Assembly: GCA_022457155.1 (NCBI GenBank)
Contig: JAJGOT010000317.1
Span: 806,001-870,000 of the forward strand
From: Cladopsammia gracilis
Lineage: Eukaryota; Cnidaria; Anthozoa; Scleractinia; Dendrophylliidae
Reading direction: 5' to 3'
DNA length: 64,000 bases
Part shown: in pieces, positions 10,034 through 20,366 of the stretch
Numbering within the stretch: position 1 is the stretch's first letter
How the letters are laid out: each line of letters starts with the position of its first letter
The notes under the pieces: model-generated
Database searches by the model: none
What the model was told of the DNA's origin: nothing
The model's input: the letters and a program-made list of their open reading frames with translations, nothing else
Program-made: the position numbers and the translations under genes

Positions 10034-12826
10034 GAGGGTCCCCCAGGGGGGGTCTGTGTTCCCGTGTTCCCTTCAAAATTTTAACTCTGTTCCCTTGTTC
10101 CCGTCCAAAATTTCACCTTGTTCCCTTGTTACCCTTTCAAGATTAAATTTTATCTCCTATTCTTTGCATATACGTAATTTATCTCTTATTCTTTGCATAT
10201 ACGTCCTAATTAACCAAACTGAACAAAACAAAATAACTGATTGAAGGTCTACAGTGTTGCTGATAAATTTTGATCATTATTTCTTTGATATTTTTGACTT
10301 TGTGAAAGTATTTCGTAACAAAATTTAAAACAAATCGTTGTAATTACATCAACTTTTTCCAACAAATGAAGATAATGCTTGGGAAATACTAAGCCGAATC
10401 CTGACCTCATCTTTTCAGTCGTCATAATACAGAAAATCGTCCGTATGTGGCCTCTTTCTCGCACGTGATGCACGTCTTGGCCTCGCATCCTCTGCACGAT
10501 CTTGGTCAGTATCCAGGCCCTCATTGATCTCCCTCGCCTCTTCAATAGTCACTGCATCCACGCATTCAATCATTCTTGACTGATACCTTATAAACTCATT
10601 TTCTGTCAGTTCAATGTTGCCATCTCCTCTAACAGTTTCTTCCAATGAGCCACCTATGTCCTTAACATTGATCTCGACAACACCTTCTGTATAAAATATC
10701 AGAGGATTGAATGGGTCACCTTCAAATAACCTGGCCTTTGCTTTCTTTGTCGAGGCAGTGATGCTTTCTTCTAGTACGTATACCACTGTCCGCCCAGATG
10801 TGGCGTCAGATGCAAGAAAAACAACATCTCCCGAGGTATAAAGGAGTTCGTGTGAGTTGTCATGATGAGCAGTTGTTCTGGCACCATCTTGTCCATCTTC
10901 TGCGATCTTCGAGAAATCCAAAGGCGTTATTGTAGGCTGTATCTGGGCATAAAGATTTATCAGCAGAGTACCCGGATTATCTTTGGTGCTCATGTTGCGC
11001 ACAGTCTTCTGTGGAACACTTTGACCATACTTCATGCGCCAGTCTCTCATTTGCTGAACTTGTTGCTTTGTCAACTGTGCTGTAGAAGGGGGCGACATCT
11101 TAGGTAGGGCTGAATATTTCAAGTCAGATTTGACCCTTAGGTAATGAGACGTCGCACTTGTGTAGTATGAAAACCTGGTTGTGCACATCTGCTTTAAATG
11201 TTCCTTCATTGCTCGACTGAAGCGGAAATCAAATTGCAACTGCATTGGCATGTCAGATGCACCTGCCCTCATCTCGGAGAAAAAGTTCTCCACTACCAGC
11301 GTCAAAAGGCTTTTAAGTTTGAACACATCCAAAAGCTGTGGGGCATACTTTCGAAAAAGATCTCTAATTTCTCCCAGATCAAGATCCTTCTTTCGTCCTC
11401 CACAACGACTGACGAAATGGTTCCCTGCGGACCTTGAGTCTGGGCTTCTGTCCCAAGGAAGGCTTTGACTCGATCTACACACTGGCAATCAAAGTCATAT
11501 ACTTCTTGGATTCTGGCAATTGCTGTGTCGATAGTGAACGACGTTGACATTTGTTTCTTCTGGTGCAAGCCAAATGTGACAGCAAACGAACAAGAACATT
11601 GAAAACATTTGCATTAGGGACATCAGGCGAAACCATTTTTTCCCCTTGTTTTACAAACCCGCCGGTCTGATTTATGCCGAAATGCAAAACCTTGTAAGTC
11701 ATGTGAATATAAGTGACAACATCGTCTAGGTGTAAACGTAGGCAGTCAATTATATCAAAACAATCCCAGTTTAGCTTTCTGTATCAGTCAACCAATATTG
11801 GCAAATATATAAAACAAATAATGCTTTTCAAGTCCTTTGAAAATTGCCGTACTTTTAATAAGTAGCTATAAGTTAATGCACAGCACGTACCTATTAATTC
11901 TCGCTCTCTGTTCACGAGGTATTTCAATGCAGTCTGCCACTGTTCTTCGCAATCGATTTCGAAGAGTCGTCCTTTTGGGAATTCTGGCGTAACTTTGAAG
12001 TCTTTGGTACTCAGTGAGACTTTGAATTTGCGTATTGTAAGTTCCGAGCAACGCTCTGCAATTCCAAATCCTCCTCTTAATCTTTGAAGGAATCCATGCA
12101 ACTTTTGGTCGCCAATGGCGCCAATCGCCATTTCAAATGTCCAGCGCATTGCTGGCTTCTCCACTCCATTTTGGTAAATCGCTGCAGTCACTGGCAGCAA
12201 CATACGGTCAACGTTTCTACCAAGATCGACCACATCCATCCTCAGGACTTTCGAATTCACCAGCTGCACATGTGCTGTCAAAATTGACAAAATTGACCAG
12301 GTCTGACCTGGCATCGGTTGCACGTTTTCCGTTGCTTGGCATCGGTTGCATGTTTTCCCGCGCTTGGCACTAGTTATACGCTTTCCCACGCTTAGCACTT
12401 GTTTCCTTTTTTCCCGCGCTTGGCACCACTAAGTTGCACCTTTTTCTTTCAGCTCTTGGCACTGGGTCATGTTTTCCACGCCTGGATACGGTTGAAAACC
12501 GCTATAACATCGTTAAAGTTAAATGTTAAACCAATTGTCAGCACTTGTCGGAAAAGAACGATTTCAGCGCCAGAGGTAGAGACGAGTAGACACGAAAGAT
12601 GGGAACAAAAACTTGCCAAAGAAATCAGAAAACAGCAGAAAATCTTCTATCACTCCCATGTTTATGTAAAAAAACGTAAGGCCTTGTAATTGTTTGTGTT
12701 TGTTCCCCTGCTCCCTAACCTATTTGATGTTCCCTTGTTCCCTACGATTTTTTTGCTTTGTTCCCGTGTTCCCATTGCCAAATTTCCCGTGTTCCCTTGT
12801 TCCCCAAAAACCCCTGGGAGACCCTC
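10034..12826 (-). mobile_element. 2,793-bp DNA transposon, 6-bp TSD, uncertain superfamily
   Basis: The element sits within LINE-A. TSD AGTACG is present at 10028-10033 and 12827-12832. TIRs read GAGGGTCCCCCAGGGG and, inverted, GAGGGTCTCCCAGGGG. Both subterminal regions carry many GTTCCC motifs, in the same orientation on each side rather than mirrored. Inside, a decayed multi-segment protein reads on the minus strand (next entry). A 6-bp TSD excludes Tc1/mariner, hAT and TTAA families; IS3EU and Dada are among families with about 6 bp. It would restore a continuous LINE if removed (DWFRSY joins LVCR). Confidence 0.85.
10415..12398 (-). pseudogene. Putative transposase of the 2.8 kb element, frameshifted
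   Basis: Three or more open segments on the minus strand follow each other: 12398-11891 (Arg/Cys-rich start, then MDVVDLGRNVDRMLLPVTAA, GGFGIAERCSELTIRKF), 11702-11560 (FGINQTGGFVKQGEK, NVFNVLVRLLSHLAC), 11560-11400 (MSTSFTIDTAIARIQEVYDF) and ~11400-10415 (GEIRDLFRKYAPQLLDVFKL, LLTLVVENFFSEMRAG, and an acidic/basic C-terminus). Frames change near 11560 and 11400. A GTACGT donor after residue ...ELI at 11891 suggests one true intron. No DDE/D triad can be assigned by eye. I do not recognise the family; its place between TIRs is the reason for calling it a transposase. It could instead be a captured host gene. Confidence 0.55.
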
Positions 12827-12832
12827 AGTACG

Positions 12833-13280
12833 ATCTAAACCAGTCGTGTGAAGTGCCATAGACACCGTATTTCATAAGTTTTGACAAAAGAATATCGTGA
12901 TCGACGGTGTCAAAGGCTTTCTTTAAATCCAAGAAAACGACTCCGTTTACATTACCCTGGTCAATGTCGTAAGCCCAACTATCAGTAGCTTCAAGTAATG
13001 CAGTGACAGTAGAATGAAGAGATCGAAATCCCGATTGGAGAGAAGAGATCAAAATCCCGATTGGTGGCTAGAAATGAGTTTGTGTTCAGTAAGGTGATTA
13101 TAGAGTTGATCATAAATGATTCTCTCGAAGACCTTAGCTACAACTGGAATTACTGAAATTGGGCGGTAATTATTTAGATCTGAACGATTACCCTGTTTGA
13201 ACAAGGGGACGACTTTCGAAAGTTTCCATTCATCGGGAAAAATTCCAGAAACAATAGATTGGTTAAAGATAGTACAGAGC
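12833..13280 (-). pseudogene. LINE-A, RT motif A region
   Basis: Continues LINE-A upstream of the 2.8 kb insertion. Read right to left: FNQSIVSGIFPDEWKLSKVV, FKQGNRSDLNNYRPISVIPV, FERIIYDQLYNHL, then [40 protein letters not shown] (RT motif A with the first catalytic Asp) and [12 protein letters not shown], where the transposon cut in. A short duplication of the CCCGATTGG segment near 13028-13065 shifts the frame. Confidence 0.85.
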
Positions 13281-13286
13281 GATTCA

Positions 13287-13727
13287 CAGTGCCGTAGCCA
13301 GACCAAACGGCTAACTGAGGTAGCCGACCGCCAAAGGCGGGAGTTGCTAGGGGGGTTCGGGGGCATGCCCCCCGGAGAAATTTTGAAATTTAGTGTCTCG
13401 GAAATGCGATTTGCAGCGTTTTCTGGGCCTTTCGGTAACTTTTTTTCGAGTAAATTTAAGTGGAATTTAAAAAGCAATATTCAGAAACAAGCTACATAAT
13501 CTGGGTGACCGTTAACCTCGCCAAAAAAATTTGAGTTAACGTACGTAGCCCCTTGAGATCGATGATATGGTAATTTTTTCATAGTATACTGACTGAATAT
13601 TTTGGCCACGAAATCTTTTCTGAGAGGCTCCGATGATCGCTTATGTAAAATAAAAAGGATCGGCGAAATTCGTCAAAATTTTACCAAGGCGAGTGCCTCG
13701 GTTGGCCTCATACTAGCTACGGCGCTG
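13287..13727. mobile_element. 441-bp TIR element with 6-bp TSD in LINE-A
   Basis: TIRs CAGTGCCGTAGC and GCTACGGCGCTG are flanked by direct GATTCA at 13281-13286 and 13728-13733. The internal sequence has GCCCCCCGGAG and GTGTCTCGGAAATGCG but no transposase, so it is non-autonomous. It splits the LINE-A frame and is younger than the LINE. The CAGNGNCGTAGC terminus resembles elements often found in invertebrate genomes; superfamily not assigned. Confidence 0.85.
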
Positions 13728-13733
13728 GATTCA

Positions 13734-14140
13734 GCTATTAAATCAGCCGACATTCGCGCAAGAGTGTCGCAGATATTTTGTCCAAACCAGTAGATTTTGA
13801 TTTACATAATCTCGATAAAAGCGGAAGGACCTTGGAGACGCTTGTCGTTTTTAGTTCGAATGTGCAGTGACCAGTGTCGGCTGAATAATCCAAATGTGAA
13901 GAATTATCTTCATTGGCATGAATATATATGATCATTGAAGGCGTTAGACAGCTCATGAGAATCATAAATAGAATTTCCACAGGGGAGCTTAATTTCATTT
14001 ATGACAGAATTGTGTGATTTCCTAGACATAAGTTCATTAACAATTCGCCAGGTGTTACGTGGATCACCTTGGTACTCACTGAGGGCATGCTTATAGTAGC
14101 ATTCTTTCGCACCAGTAAATAACGCTAATAAAGTGAAAAA
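13734..14140 (-). pseudogene. LINE-A, region upstream of the RT fingers
   Basis: Minus strand, read from 14140: AKECYYKHALSEYQGDPRNT, WRIVNELMSRKSHNSVINEI, NDHIY, then TSVSKVLPLLSRLCKSKSTG followed by LDKISATLL, the usual lead-in to the RT. Joins the block at 13280 across the 441-bp insertion. Endonuclease is missing, so the element was 5' truncated or overwritten at ~14140. Confidence 0.75.
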
Positions 14141-14164
14141 AAGAATGAACATATAAACATACCA

Positions 14165-14331
14165 CACGTAAACACTTGTACAAACACCTTTAGTATTTCT
14201 GTCGATCACAAATCTCTTGTAAGGGTTGAGACGAAGAAATATCTTGGTGTTGAAATAGATCAATCATTAACTTAGAAAGATTATGTAGACAAAATTGCTT
14301 AGAAAACTTCTGGAGGGATTGGAGTTCTGAG
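14165..14331 (+). pseudogene. LINE-B, left fragment
   Basis: Plus strand: VETKKYLGVEIDQSLT, the common post-RT motif of CR1/Rex-like LINEs, then DYVDKIA and GGIGVLS up to the hAT insertion site. In-frame stops show decay. The sequence resumes at 15873 with VRHLIPYHKLITMYSSLVPY. Confidence 0.75.
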
Positions 14332-15864
14332 CATAGGCGTACGGGCCGGGGGGGCTGGGGGGGGGGGGGGGGGCTGCAGCCCCCCCAAATTTTGGGCAAC
14401 TCAGATTTTTTGGGCAGAATGCAAGAAAAATTTGGGCAAAGCCAGTTTGTAAAGAAGTTTCCATGTTTTTTTTTCTCGAAGAGATAGATATTATCTACTT
14501 TAACCTGAAGTCGACGTGGTAAAGCCAGTTAAATTCACGCGAGACTGTGGTTGCTTAGCACGTGATTAGTTTCTGGTTATTAGTGAAGGGGATCATATGC
14601 TGATATTCATATTTGTAATTTTTTGGTTGTTGGGCACTGTCTGCACTGTACTAGCTGGTGTGGGGTATTTCCAGTCGCGAATTAAGCCCTCGTAGGTGAA
14701 CATGCGCAAAGACAAATAGCTGACACCGGAATCGCACCACCGTATTAACACTATGAGTCCATCGACAAGGTGCTGTCCGAGCTTGAGCTCAGGTTTAGCG
14801 GAAATGACCAGGAAATACTCTGTGTTTTGGGAAATATCTGTCACAGTGAAACACCTGATAAAGAAAGCTTCTCCCGCGTTGCTGATTTTCGAAGGCGACC
14901 CGACCAAATCCGAAGACAACCCGATCTATACCGAATATGTCCGAAGATGTTCCGAATAATTCGGAAGTTTCCGTGGACCTCAGACCTCCGTTTAATAACA
15001 TTCAGTTGAAATCTTTTTGTTCAGAACGATAAAAGCCTACAAAAAAGTGTCAATTTTTCATAAACGTAACTATACTGTGAATTGGATCATGCGATCAGTT
15101 AAGGCTGATAGCTCAAATCTGTAAGTTAGGTTTGAGAAATTGCTCAAAATTAAGGCATACCTTGGCGTGAGATCGGATTTTTGGGCTCGCAGGCGAGAGA
15201 CTCACGCCTAAGGCGTGAGACTTGGCAGGTATAACTGACTCTGGACGCCGAGCAGAAAATGTACACGGGTTTTCGTCGTGTGCGCGGATAAGGCTACATG
15301 ACTGTTTCAGAAATGCTGGAGACGATGCACGAGAATGATCTATTCGATACATTTACAGAATTTTTTAATGTGGTACATATCCTTGCAGTGATACCTGCCA
15401 CATCGTGTTCTGCAGAAAGATCATTCAGTGCGTTGCGCAGATTGAAAACTTACCCGCAGTCAGTAACATCGCACTTATTAACATTGAATTGGCATATGCC
15501 AACTCTGTAGTCAACAATGACATGGATCGTATCATTGATATTTTCGGCCGTCGAACTGGCAGAGACAGCTATTTCTTTTAATTAACAATTGGTTCATGCT
15601 TTAACGTACACTATCGAGTTATGGAGCACGTGGGAAGTTTGGAGAGCACGAAAGAGGCGTTAGAGTTGCCCGAGGCGATAGCCTCGTATGATAAATTCAT
15701 ATGTAAGAATATTTTCACTTCATATGTAGGCCAATGTTAGTGCATCGTACGACCCTCGTTTCCTTGCGACTGTTTCATAAAAATTTGGGCAACTTGCGAG
15801 AATTTTTTGGGCAAATTGTTCACCGCCCCCCTGGCAAAAAAAAAAAATTGCCCGTACGCCTATG
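14332..15864 (+). mobile_element. 1,533-bp hAT element, internally deleted
   Basis: TIRs CATAGGCGTACGGGC and GCCCGTACGCCTATG are flanked by an exact 8-bp TSD GTTCTGAG (14324-14331 and 15865-15872), the hAT signature. Subterminal repeats of TTTGGGCAA occur at both ends, and long G and C tracts lie just inside the left TIR. Only the C-terminal end of a transposase remains (next entry). The element interrupts LINE-B. Confidence 0.92.
15298..15581 (+). pseudogene. hAT transposase C-terminal (hATC) remnant
   Basis: The frame from 15298 encodes VIPATSCSAERSFSALRRLK, the hallmark hATC dimerisation motif (SxERxFSxxRRLKT). A one-base shift near 15470 moves to a second frame that completes the family's typical end, LINIELAYANSVV and FGRRTGRDSYFF stop. 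The N-terminal BED finger and catalytic core are gone. Similarity is to the animal hAT group whose C-terminus ends in an FGRR..YFF-type tail. Confidence 0.85.
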
Positions 15865-15872
15865 GTTCTGAG

Positions 15873-16317
15873 ACGTGTAAGGCATCTCATACCTTATCAT
15901 AAATTAATTACAATGTACAGCTCCCTTGTACCATACTCGATTATTGTAGTATAGTGTGGGGGAGCTCTGGGAAAGGAATGTGTAACAGACTCCAGACCCT
16001 CCAAAACAGAGCTGCCAGGGTGGTAACCTCCTCTAACTACGATAGACGATCAGTTAAGATACTGGATGAACTTGGGTGGGATAATCTTGAGACACGCGAT
16101 GGACAAGACAATCAGCCATAATAATGTATAAATTGAAAAATCGAATTGCACCTAATCATTTGGCTCAAATTTTTAACAGTACAAACTCTATGTATTCTTA
16201 CAATTTAAGAAACTCAACACATAATTTGTTTGTACCAAGATCGTACACTGAGGCTGGAAAAAATAGCTTCCACTATAGAGGGGCAGTTCTCTGGAATAGT
16301 CTATCAAATACTATTAA
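15873..16317 (+). pseudogene. LINE-B, C-terminal fragment
   Basis: After the hAT TSD: RHLIPYHKLITMYSSLVPYS, RLQTLQNRAARVVTSSNYD, ILDELGWDNLETRD, then in another frame MYKLKNRIAPNHLAQIFN, YSYNLRNSTHNLFVPRSYT and GAVLWNSLSNTIK. This is the standard C-terminal domain of CR1/Rex-type LINE ORF2. It is cut at TTAA 16314 by a foldback element. Confidence 0.85.
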
Positions 16318-17037
16318 AGTGCCCCAATGATCAAGTTTTTGATTTTCATTTTTTTACATTTTCGTGTTCTATTAGACTTTCTTACCCATCTTGCCAAATT
16401 TCAATCCATTACGAACATCAGAAGTCATTTTATTTTAACATTTATTTCCGAGAATTTACGGCCGCCATTAATCAACCTTGTTCCAAGGCTTGGTTGCGAA
16501 TGGGACAAAGTGACGTCAAAGACTCAAACATACCTCGCGGGTTGAAATTATAATAACAATCAGCATAGAAAATTGAACGAAGAACAAGGGCCTGGTCGCA
16601 CTACAGTCAAAAACAAAAATTAGCCCATGCAAAAATCGAGGAAAACAAAAGAAACCGCTCCGGTGGGACACGCTCTTTGTGGAATATTTTTGTTTTTATG
16701 TCATTTTGCACGGGCTAATTTTTGTTTTTGACTGTAGTGCGACCAGGCCCCAAGTCCAAAGTTTTTGTTGCTTTTCGCGTGATTTTCAATACTTATTGTT
16801 ATTATAATTTCAACCCGTGAGGTATGTTTGAGTCTTTGACGTTACTTTCTCCCATTCGCAACCAAGCCTTGGAACAAGGTTGATCAATGGCGGCCGTAAA
16901 TTCTCGGAAATAAATGTTAAAATAAAATGACTTCTGATGTTCGTGATGAATTGAAATTTGGCAAGATGAGTAAGAAAGTCTAATTGTACACGAAAATGTA
17001 AAAAAATGAAAATCAAAAATTTGATCACAGGGGCACT
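16318..17037. mobile_element. 720-bp TTAA-flanked foldback element
   Basis: Arms of ~240 bp mirror each other (AGTGCCCC...TTTACATTTTCGTG, TTTCCGAGAATTTACGGCCG, CAACCTTGTTCCAAGGCTTG). TTAA at 16314-16317 and 17038-17041 is the TSD. No transposase. A second, smaller MITE sits in the loop. It inserted into LINE-B. Confidence 0.88.
16588..16750. mobile_element. ~163-bp MITE nested in the foldback loop
   Basis: TIRs GGCCTGGTCGCACTACAGTC and the complement GACTGTAGTGCGACCAGGCC continue through AAAAACAAAAATTAGCCC on both sides. The TSD is unclear (CAAG-like). It lies between the two arms of the 720-bp foldback, so it is the younger of the two. Confidence 0.85.
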
Positions 17038-17240
17038 TTAACGCACAACGACATGATAGAGCCCAAACTGAAAGCCAAAATGCAACTTCAGACAGCTGTT
17101 TGACCTGGTTGGGTCTCGGCAGCACGGTGTAGCAACAAAAATCATGCAATAAAAAAATCAATATTAGATAAATATGGTCATTGAAATTGTATTAAATTAC
17201 AGATGTGAGATAAATGATTTCAGGCTTGTCTGTCCTTTAA

Positions 17241-17287
17241 AGTGCCCCTGTGATCAAATTTTTGATTTTCATTTTTTTACATTTTCG
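17241..17287. mobile_element. Solo arm of the TTAA foldback
   Basis: TTTAAAGTGCCCCTGTGATC and the next ~30 bp repeat the terminal 47 bp of the element at 16318, preceded by TTAA. The copy stops at 17287, where the next element begins. Confidence 0.75.
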
Positions 17288-17319
17288 TAATTCGCGGCTT
17301 CCGCATGGCACTCGGGTCG

Positions 17320-17655
17320 TGACTAGAATGGATACTCCAAAATCAGGTTGGATCACCTCGGACACTTATTGAGAATTATATAACGTAATGTCGACACTCA
17401 GAATTTATTTTCAATTAAGTGTAAAAAAGAAAATCTAAAATCCCTACTCAGGATTGAACTTGTGACCTCAGCTAGGCTTAGGCTTACATAGCCTACCGTA
17501 CCACTGTACCACCTAGCTTCTCGGGTTGCTTAATCCTAAATTTAACTATATAAACTGCTGCCCCTAACCTCAACAGAAAGCTAACCAGTTACTTCGTTAT
17601 ATAAGTCTCAATAAGGTGTCCAACCTGATTTTGGAGAATCCATTCTTGTCACAAC
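17320..17655. mobile_element. TIR element with a tRNA-like core, copy 1
   Basis: Ends are inverted copies of AATGGATACTCCAAAATCAG and TTATTGAGAATTATATAACG. Between them sits a tRNA-like segment on the minus strand. The same arrangement recurs at 42944-43338 with different outer flanks but shared inner arms. It combines MITE-like ends with an apparent pol III promoter. Confidence 0.75.
17443..17524 (-). ncRNA. tRNA-like/SINE-type segment, copy 1
   Basis: Minus strand reads an A-box-like TGGTACAGTGG and, ~45 nt on, a B-box-like AAGTTCAATCC, in tRNA order and near tRNA spacing. The acceptor stem is not complementary and no anticodon loop is convincing, so it is not a functional tRNA gene but a tRNA-derived repeat. 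Confidence 0.6.
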
Positions 17656-18902
17656 CATGGCACTCGTGCGTGAAACCCAAATAGCAGAGCCTGCTCGCAG
17701 GCTAGACAGCTCACGGCGTTCTGCGTGTCACGGAAAGCCAAGTTTTTAGGTTTAAGGACACAAATTCGCATTAAAGAAGTAAAATGTAAATCAGCAAAGC
17801 CCACAGTGATCGAATGAATGAAACAAAGTCAAAAGAACAGGTATACCATAGCTGTATTTTGATTTGAATATTCACGCAGCGTTGTGAATATTTAAGTAGG
17901 GTCAACTTCGACTCGGTCAGCAGGGACAACATTTCTCATATAAACACTCAGCAAACCCAAGGCCATTGCATTGATATTCTGATTTCCTCTTTCGCTTTTT
18001 GATAGACATCCTCTCAGCTTCTACGGAATCGCTGTACATCTTCTCTTCATTAAGATTCTGCCCTCGGATACAGGTTTGTCTTCTTTTCCTTCAATTCTTA
18101 CATTTTAACTGTTAATAAATTTATCTGCGGCGCTTCTTAAATTAAACACGCAAGCATATGTTACATGTCGCAATTGTTTCTTCGTTGTGTGTGAGTTCTT
18201 GAACTGCTTGCAACACTCGCACTATTCATCACATTTCTTAGCTGTGTTTAAAGCATCAAAACTATCGTGTTTGTAGTAAAAGTGTGGGCTGTGCAGAAAT
18301 GCTTCCGCGATCCCCGCCAACGATCACGCTAGCAGATATTTATAGGTCATTTCAGCGCGTGTTCGCTTTGCATTCAGTACAGTGACTACATTAACAATCT
18401 CCAAAGAGTTTTTTTATTCAGTGATAAGCTTTACCCTTTTCAAGGAACCAGATGAATTACACTGACTGTGTATGTTTTATGACATCAAGCCTGGAGCGAC
18501 TGATTTAATCATTTCTCAGTTGCATTTCATCATATTGATTAATAGAAAAGACCCTTATTTGCATATACTTTCAACACACATTTACATATGCGACTACACA
18601 TCTGTTCATCCATCCGCTTCCGATCGTGAACCTATGAGAGGTAAATGTTGATATCATGATGATATCGTATCGATATTCATTCGTATTCCGGAAAAACGCG
18701 ATTTTAAAAATTGCGTTTTTGCAATTTCGGGATTTGAGAGCCACTGGAAAACTAAATATCTCCTAAAGCGGTATTATAGGCATGTTTGACAGATTAATAC
18801 TGCAAGTGTGCCGAAACAAATATCTGTTCATTCACGGAGATTTCGAAATAGGGTCAATCGAGCGTGCCTCAGTCTATTTTCGTTTTCTTCAGACAACGAA
18901 GC
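17656..18902. other. Non-coding region upstream of gene 2
   Basis: No coding sequence is supported. A TATA-like TATTTAAG (~17890) and an unspliced-looking leader ending GGATACAG|GTTTGT at 18072 could mark a promoter and first non-coding exon for gene 2, but only transcript data could show it. A palindromic ATATCATGATGATAT lies at ~18650. Confidence 0.35.
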
Positions 18903-19214
18903 CCCCCCCCCCCGGGGGGGGGACTCCCATAAAAAAAATGACGGGGGTGCTCGTCGTACCATTTAGGGGTCAAAATTTGGAGATTGGTAGCGCTTAGGGT
19001 ACTAAAATCTAAAATGACCACCGTTAGAATTATCGCGGTACCTTTTAGGGTATGAGCCGAAAAAATATGACAGAATATGACATGTGTTGTTTCAGAATTG
19101 GTACCTCTTAGGGGTAAAAATTTTTTTGAGCCACGCCCATTAAACAAGATTCTGGTACCTTTTAGGGTGTTTTTCGAAAATTTCCGACGAGCACCCCCGT
19201 CTTTTTTAACGGGG
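18903..19214. mobile_element. 312-bp element with 8-bp TSD and G/C-tract ends
   Basis: Exact 8-bp TSD AACGAAGC at 18895-18902 and 19215-19222. Subterminal inverted repeat GACGGGGGTGCTCGTCG / CGACGAGCACCCCCGTC. Inside, GGTACC-TTTTAGGG-type units recur about five times (18955, 19038, 19100, 19152 and a degenerate one near 18990). The 8-bp TSD suggests a hAT-type MITE. Confidence 0.85.
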
Positions 19215-20366
19215 AACGAAGCACCAACTCATGTTTTAACCACAGAGACCGTGTCACGCAATTGCGTGATCCAAAGCACATGGATTTTTATAATGAATGA
19301 GTTACCAGTAATCTGAGATCGCCAGGGGGTGCAAACATTGCAAGTCGCCAGAAGGAAAGGTACGGTGTAAAGTTGTTTCTTCGTCAAAACTTCGATTTTT
19401 GGAAGAGAATAATGCTTTATCGCTGTTATTTTATCATAAATGGAGTTAAGCAAAGTTGATACGTGTAAAGTGTAAGTTTTTGTTTGAATAATGTGATATT
19501 AACAAATTGACGTCAGTTTTTTATGTGTCTGTCCTCTTATTGATGATAAAATTCGTCATGACATTGTCAAAGTGCTGTGGATCCACAGCAAACTTTTACA
19601 ATGTTATCAATTTGTTTTTTACAATAACAAAAACGCCAAAATCGTAAAAAACCGGATGAAATGAATAGTGAACGCAAGGTAAACATGACAAATTGCTGAG
19701 TTTTATTCAAGTTAACGCAATCATTGTCAATAAGTTTTCTCGCTTTCTCATTGGCTAACTGATAACAATAAAGAAATTTCATTGGCTAAAAAATTGACAG
19801 GATGACATCTTGCATAAATTAAAATTTTATGTGTCTGTACTCTTATTGATGATAAAAATTGACCAATCAGCATGCGGGAATAACTTCAGTTATTGTAAAA
19901 AAAATCTATCGATAAACTATCTTGCTTGCGTAAGATTGATTGTGAAATCAAGTCTAAAATGGGGGTAACAGGCATGCATAGGCTACGAGGGGAGCGGCTG
20001 GGGGGACTGCAGCCCCCCCCCCCCCCCCCCCCAGTCGTAAAAAATATAGTATTATTCGGGCAAAACTGGGTGACTATTCGGGCACCACAGACACAGTAAA
20101 ATTACTGAATTATTTTGTGATTCAATGTCTTAATTTATTTGTTTTTATTTCGTGACTCACATTACTCACTTAACTAATTCTAACCGAGCTCTATACTACA
20201 TCGATCATGTCATTCATGTGATAGCTCCATTAGATGCTCACCGCGTGAGCAGGCATAGAACGACAAATATGCGTTGTGGTCCGCCAAGCCGGGTGGGATA
20301 ATGACCGCGCAGGGATTGAAACTAAGGACGCGTTTCTTTCTTGTTGTTTCTTTGCATTGTACAGCC
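19215..20366. other. Non-coding; partial hAT-like end at ~19975-20095
   Basis: GCATAGGCTACGAGG with CTGCAGCCCCCCC and repeated ATTCGGGCA near 19973-20095 resembles the left end of the hAT element at 14332 (CATAGGCGTACGGG, CTGCAGCCCCCC, TTTGGGCAA), so it is likely a diverged relative's end. Short direct repeats of TGTCTGTCCTCTTATTGATG occur at 19529 and 19834. No gene is seen. Confidence 0.4.

Noticed and set aside
17880..18075. Possible promoter and first non-coding exon of gene 2
   Set aside because: Only a TATA-like word and a plausible donor support it; left as a note in the block description.
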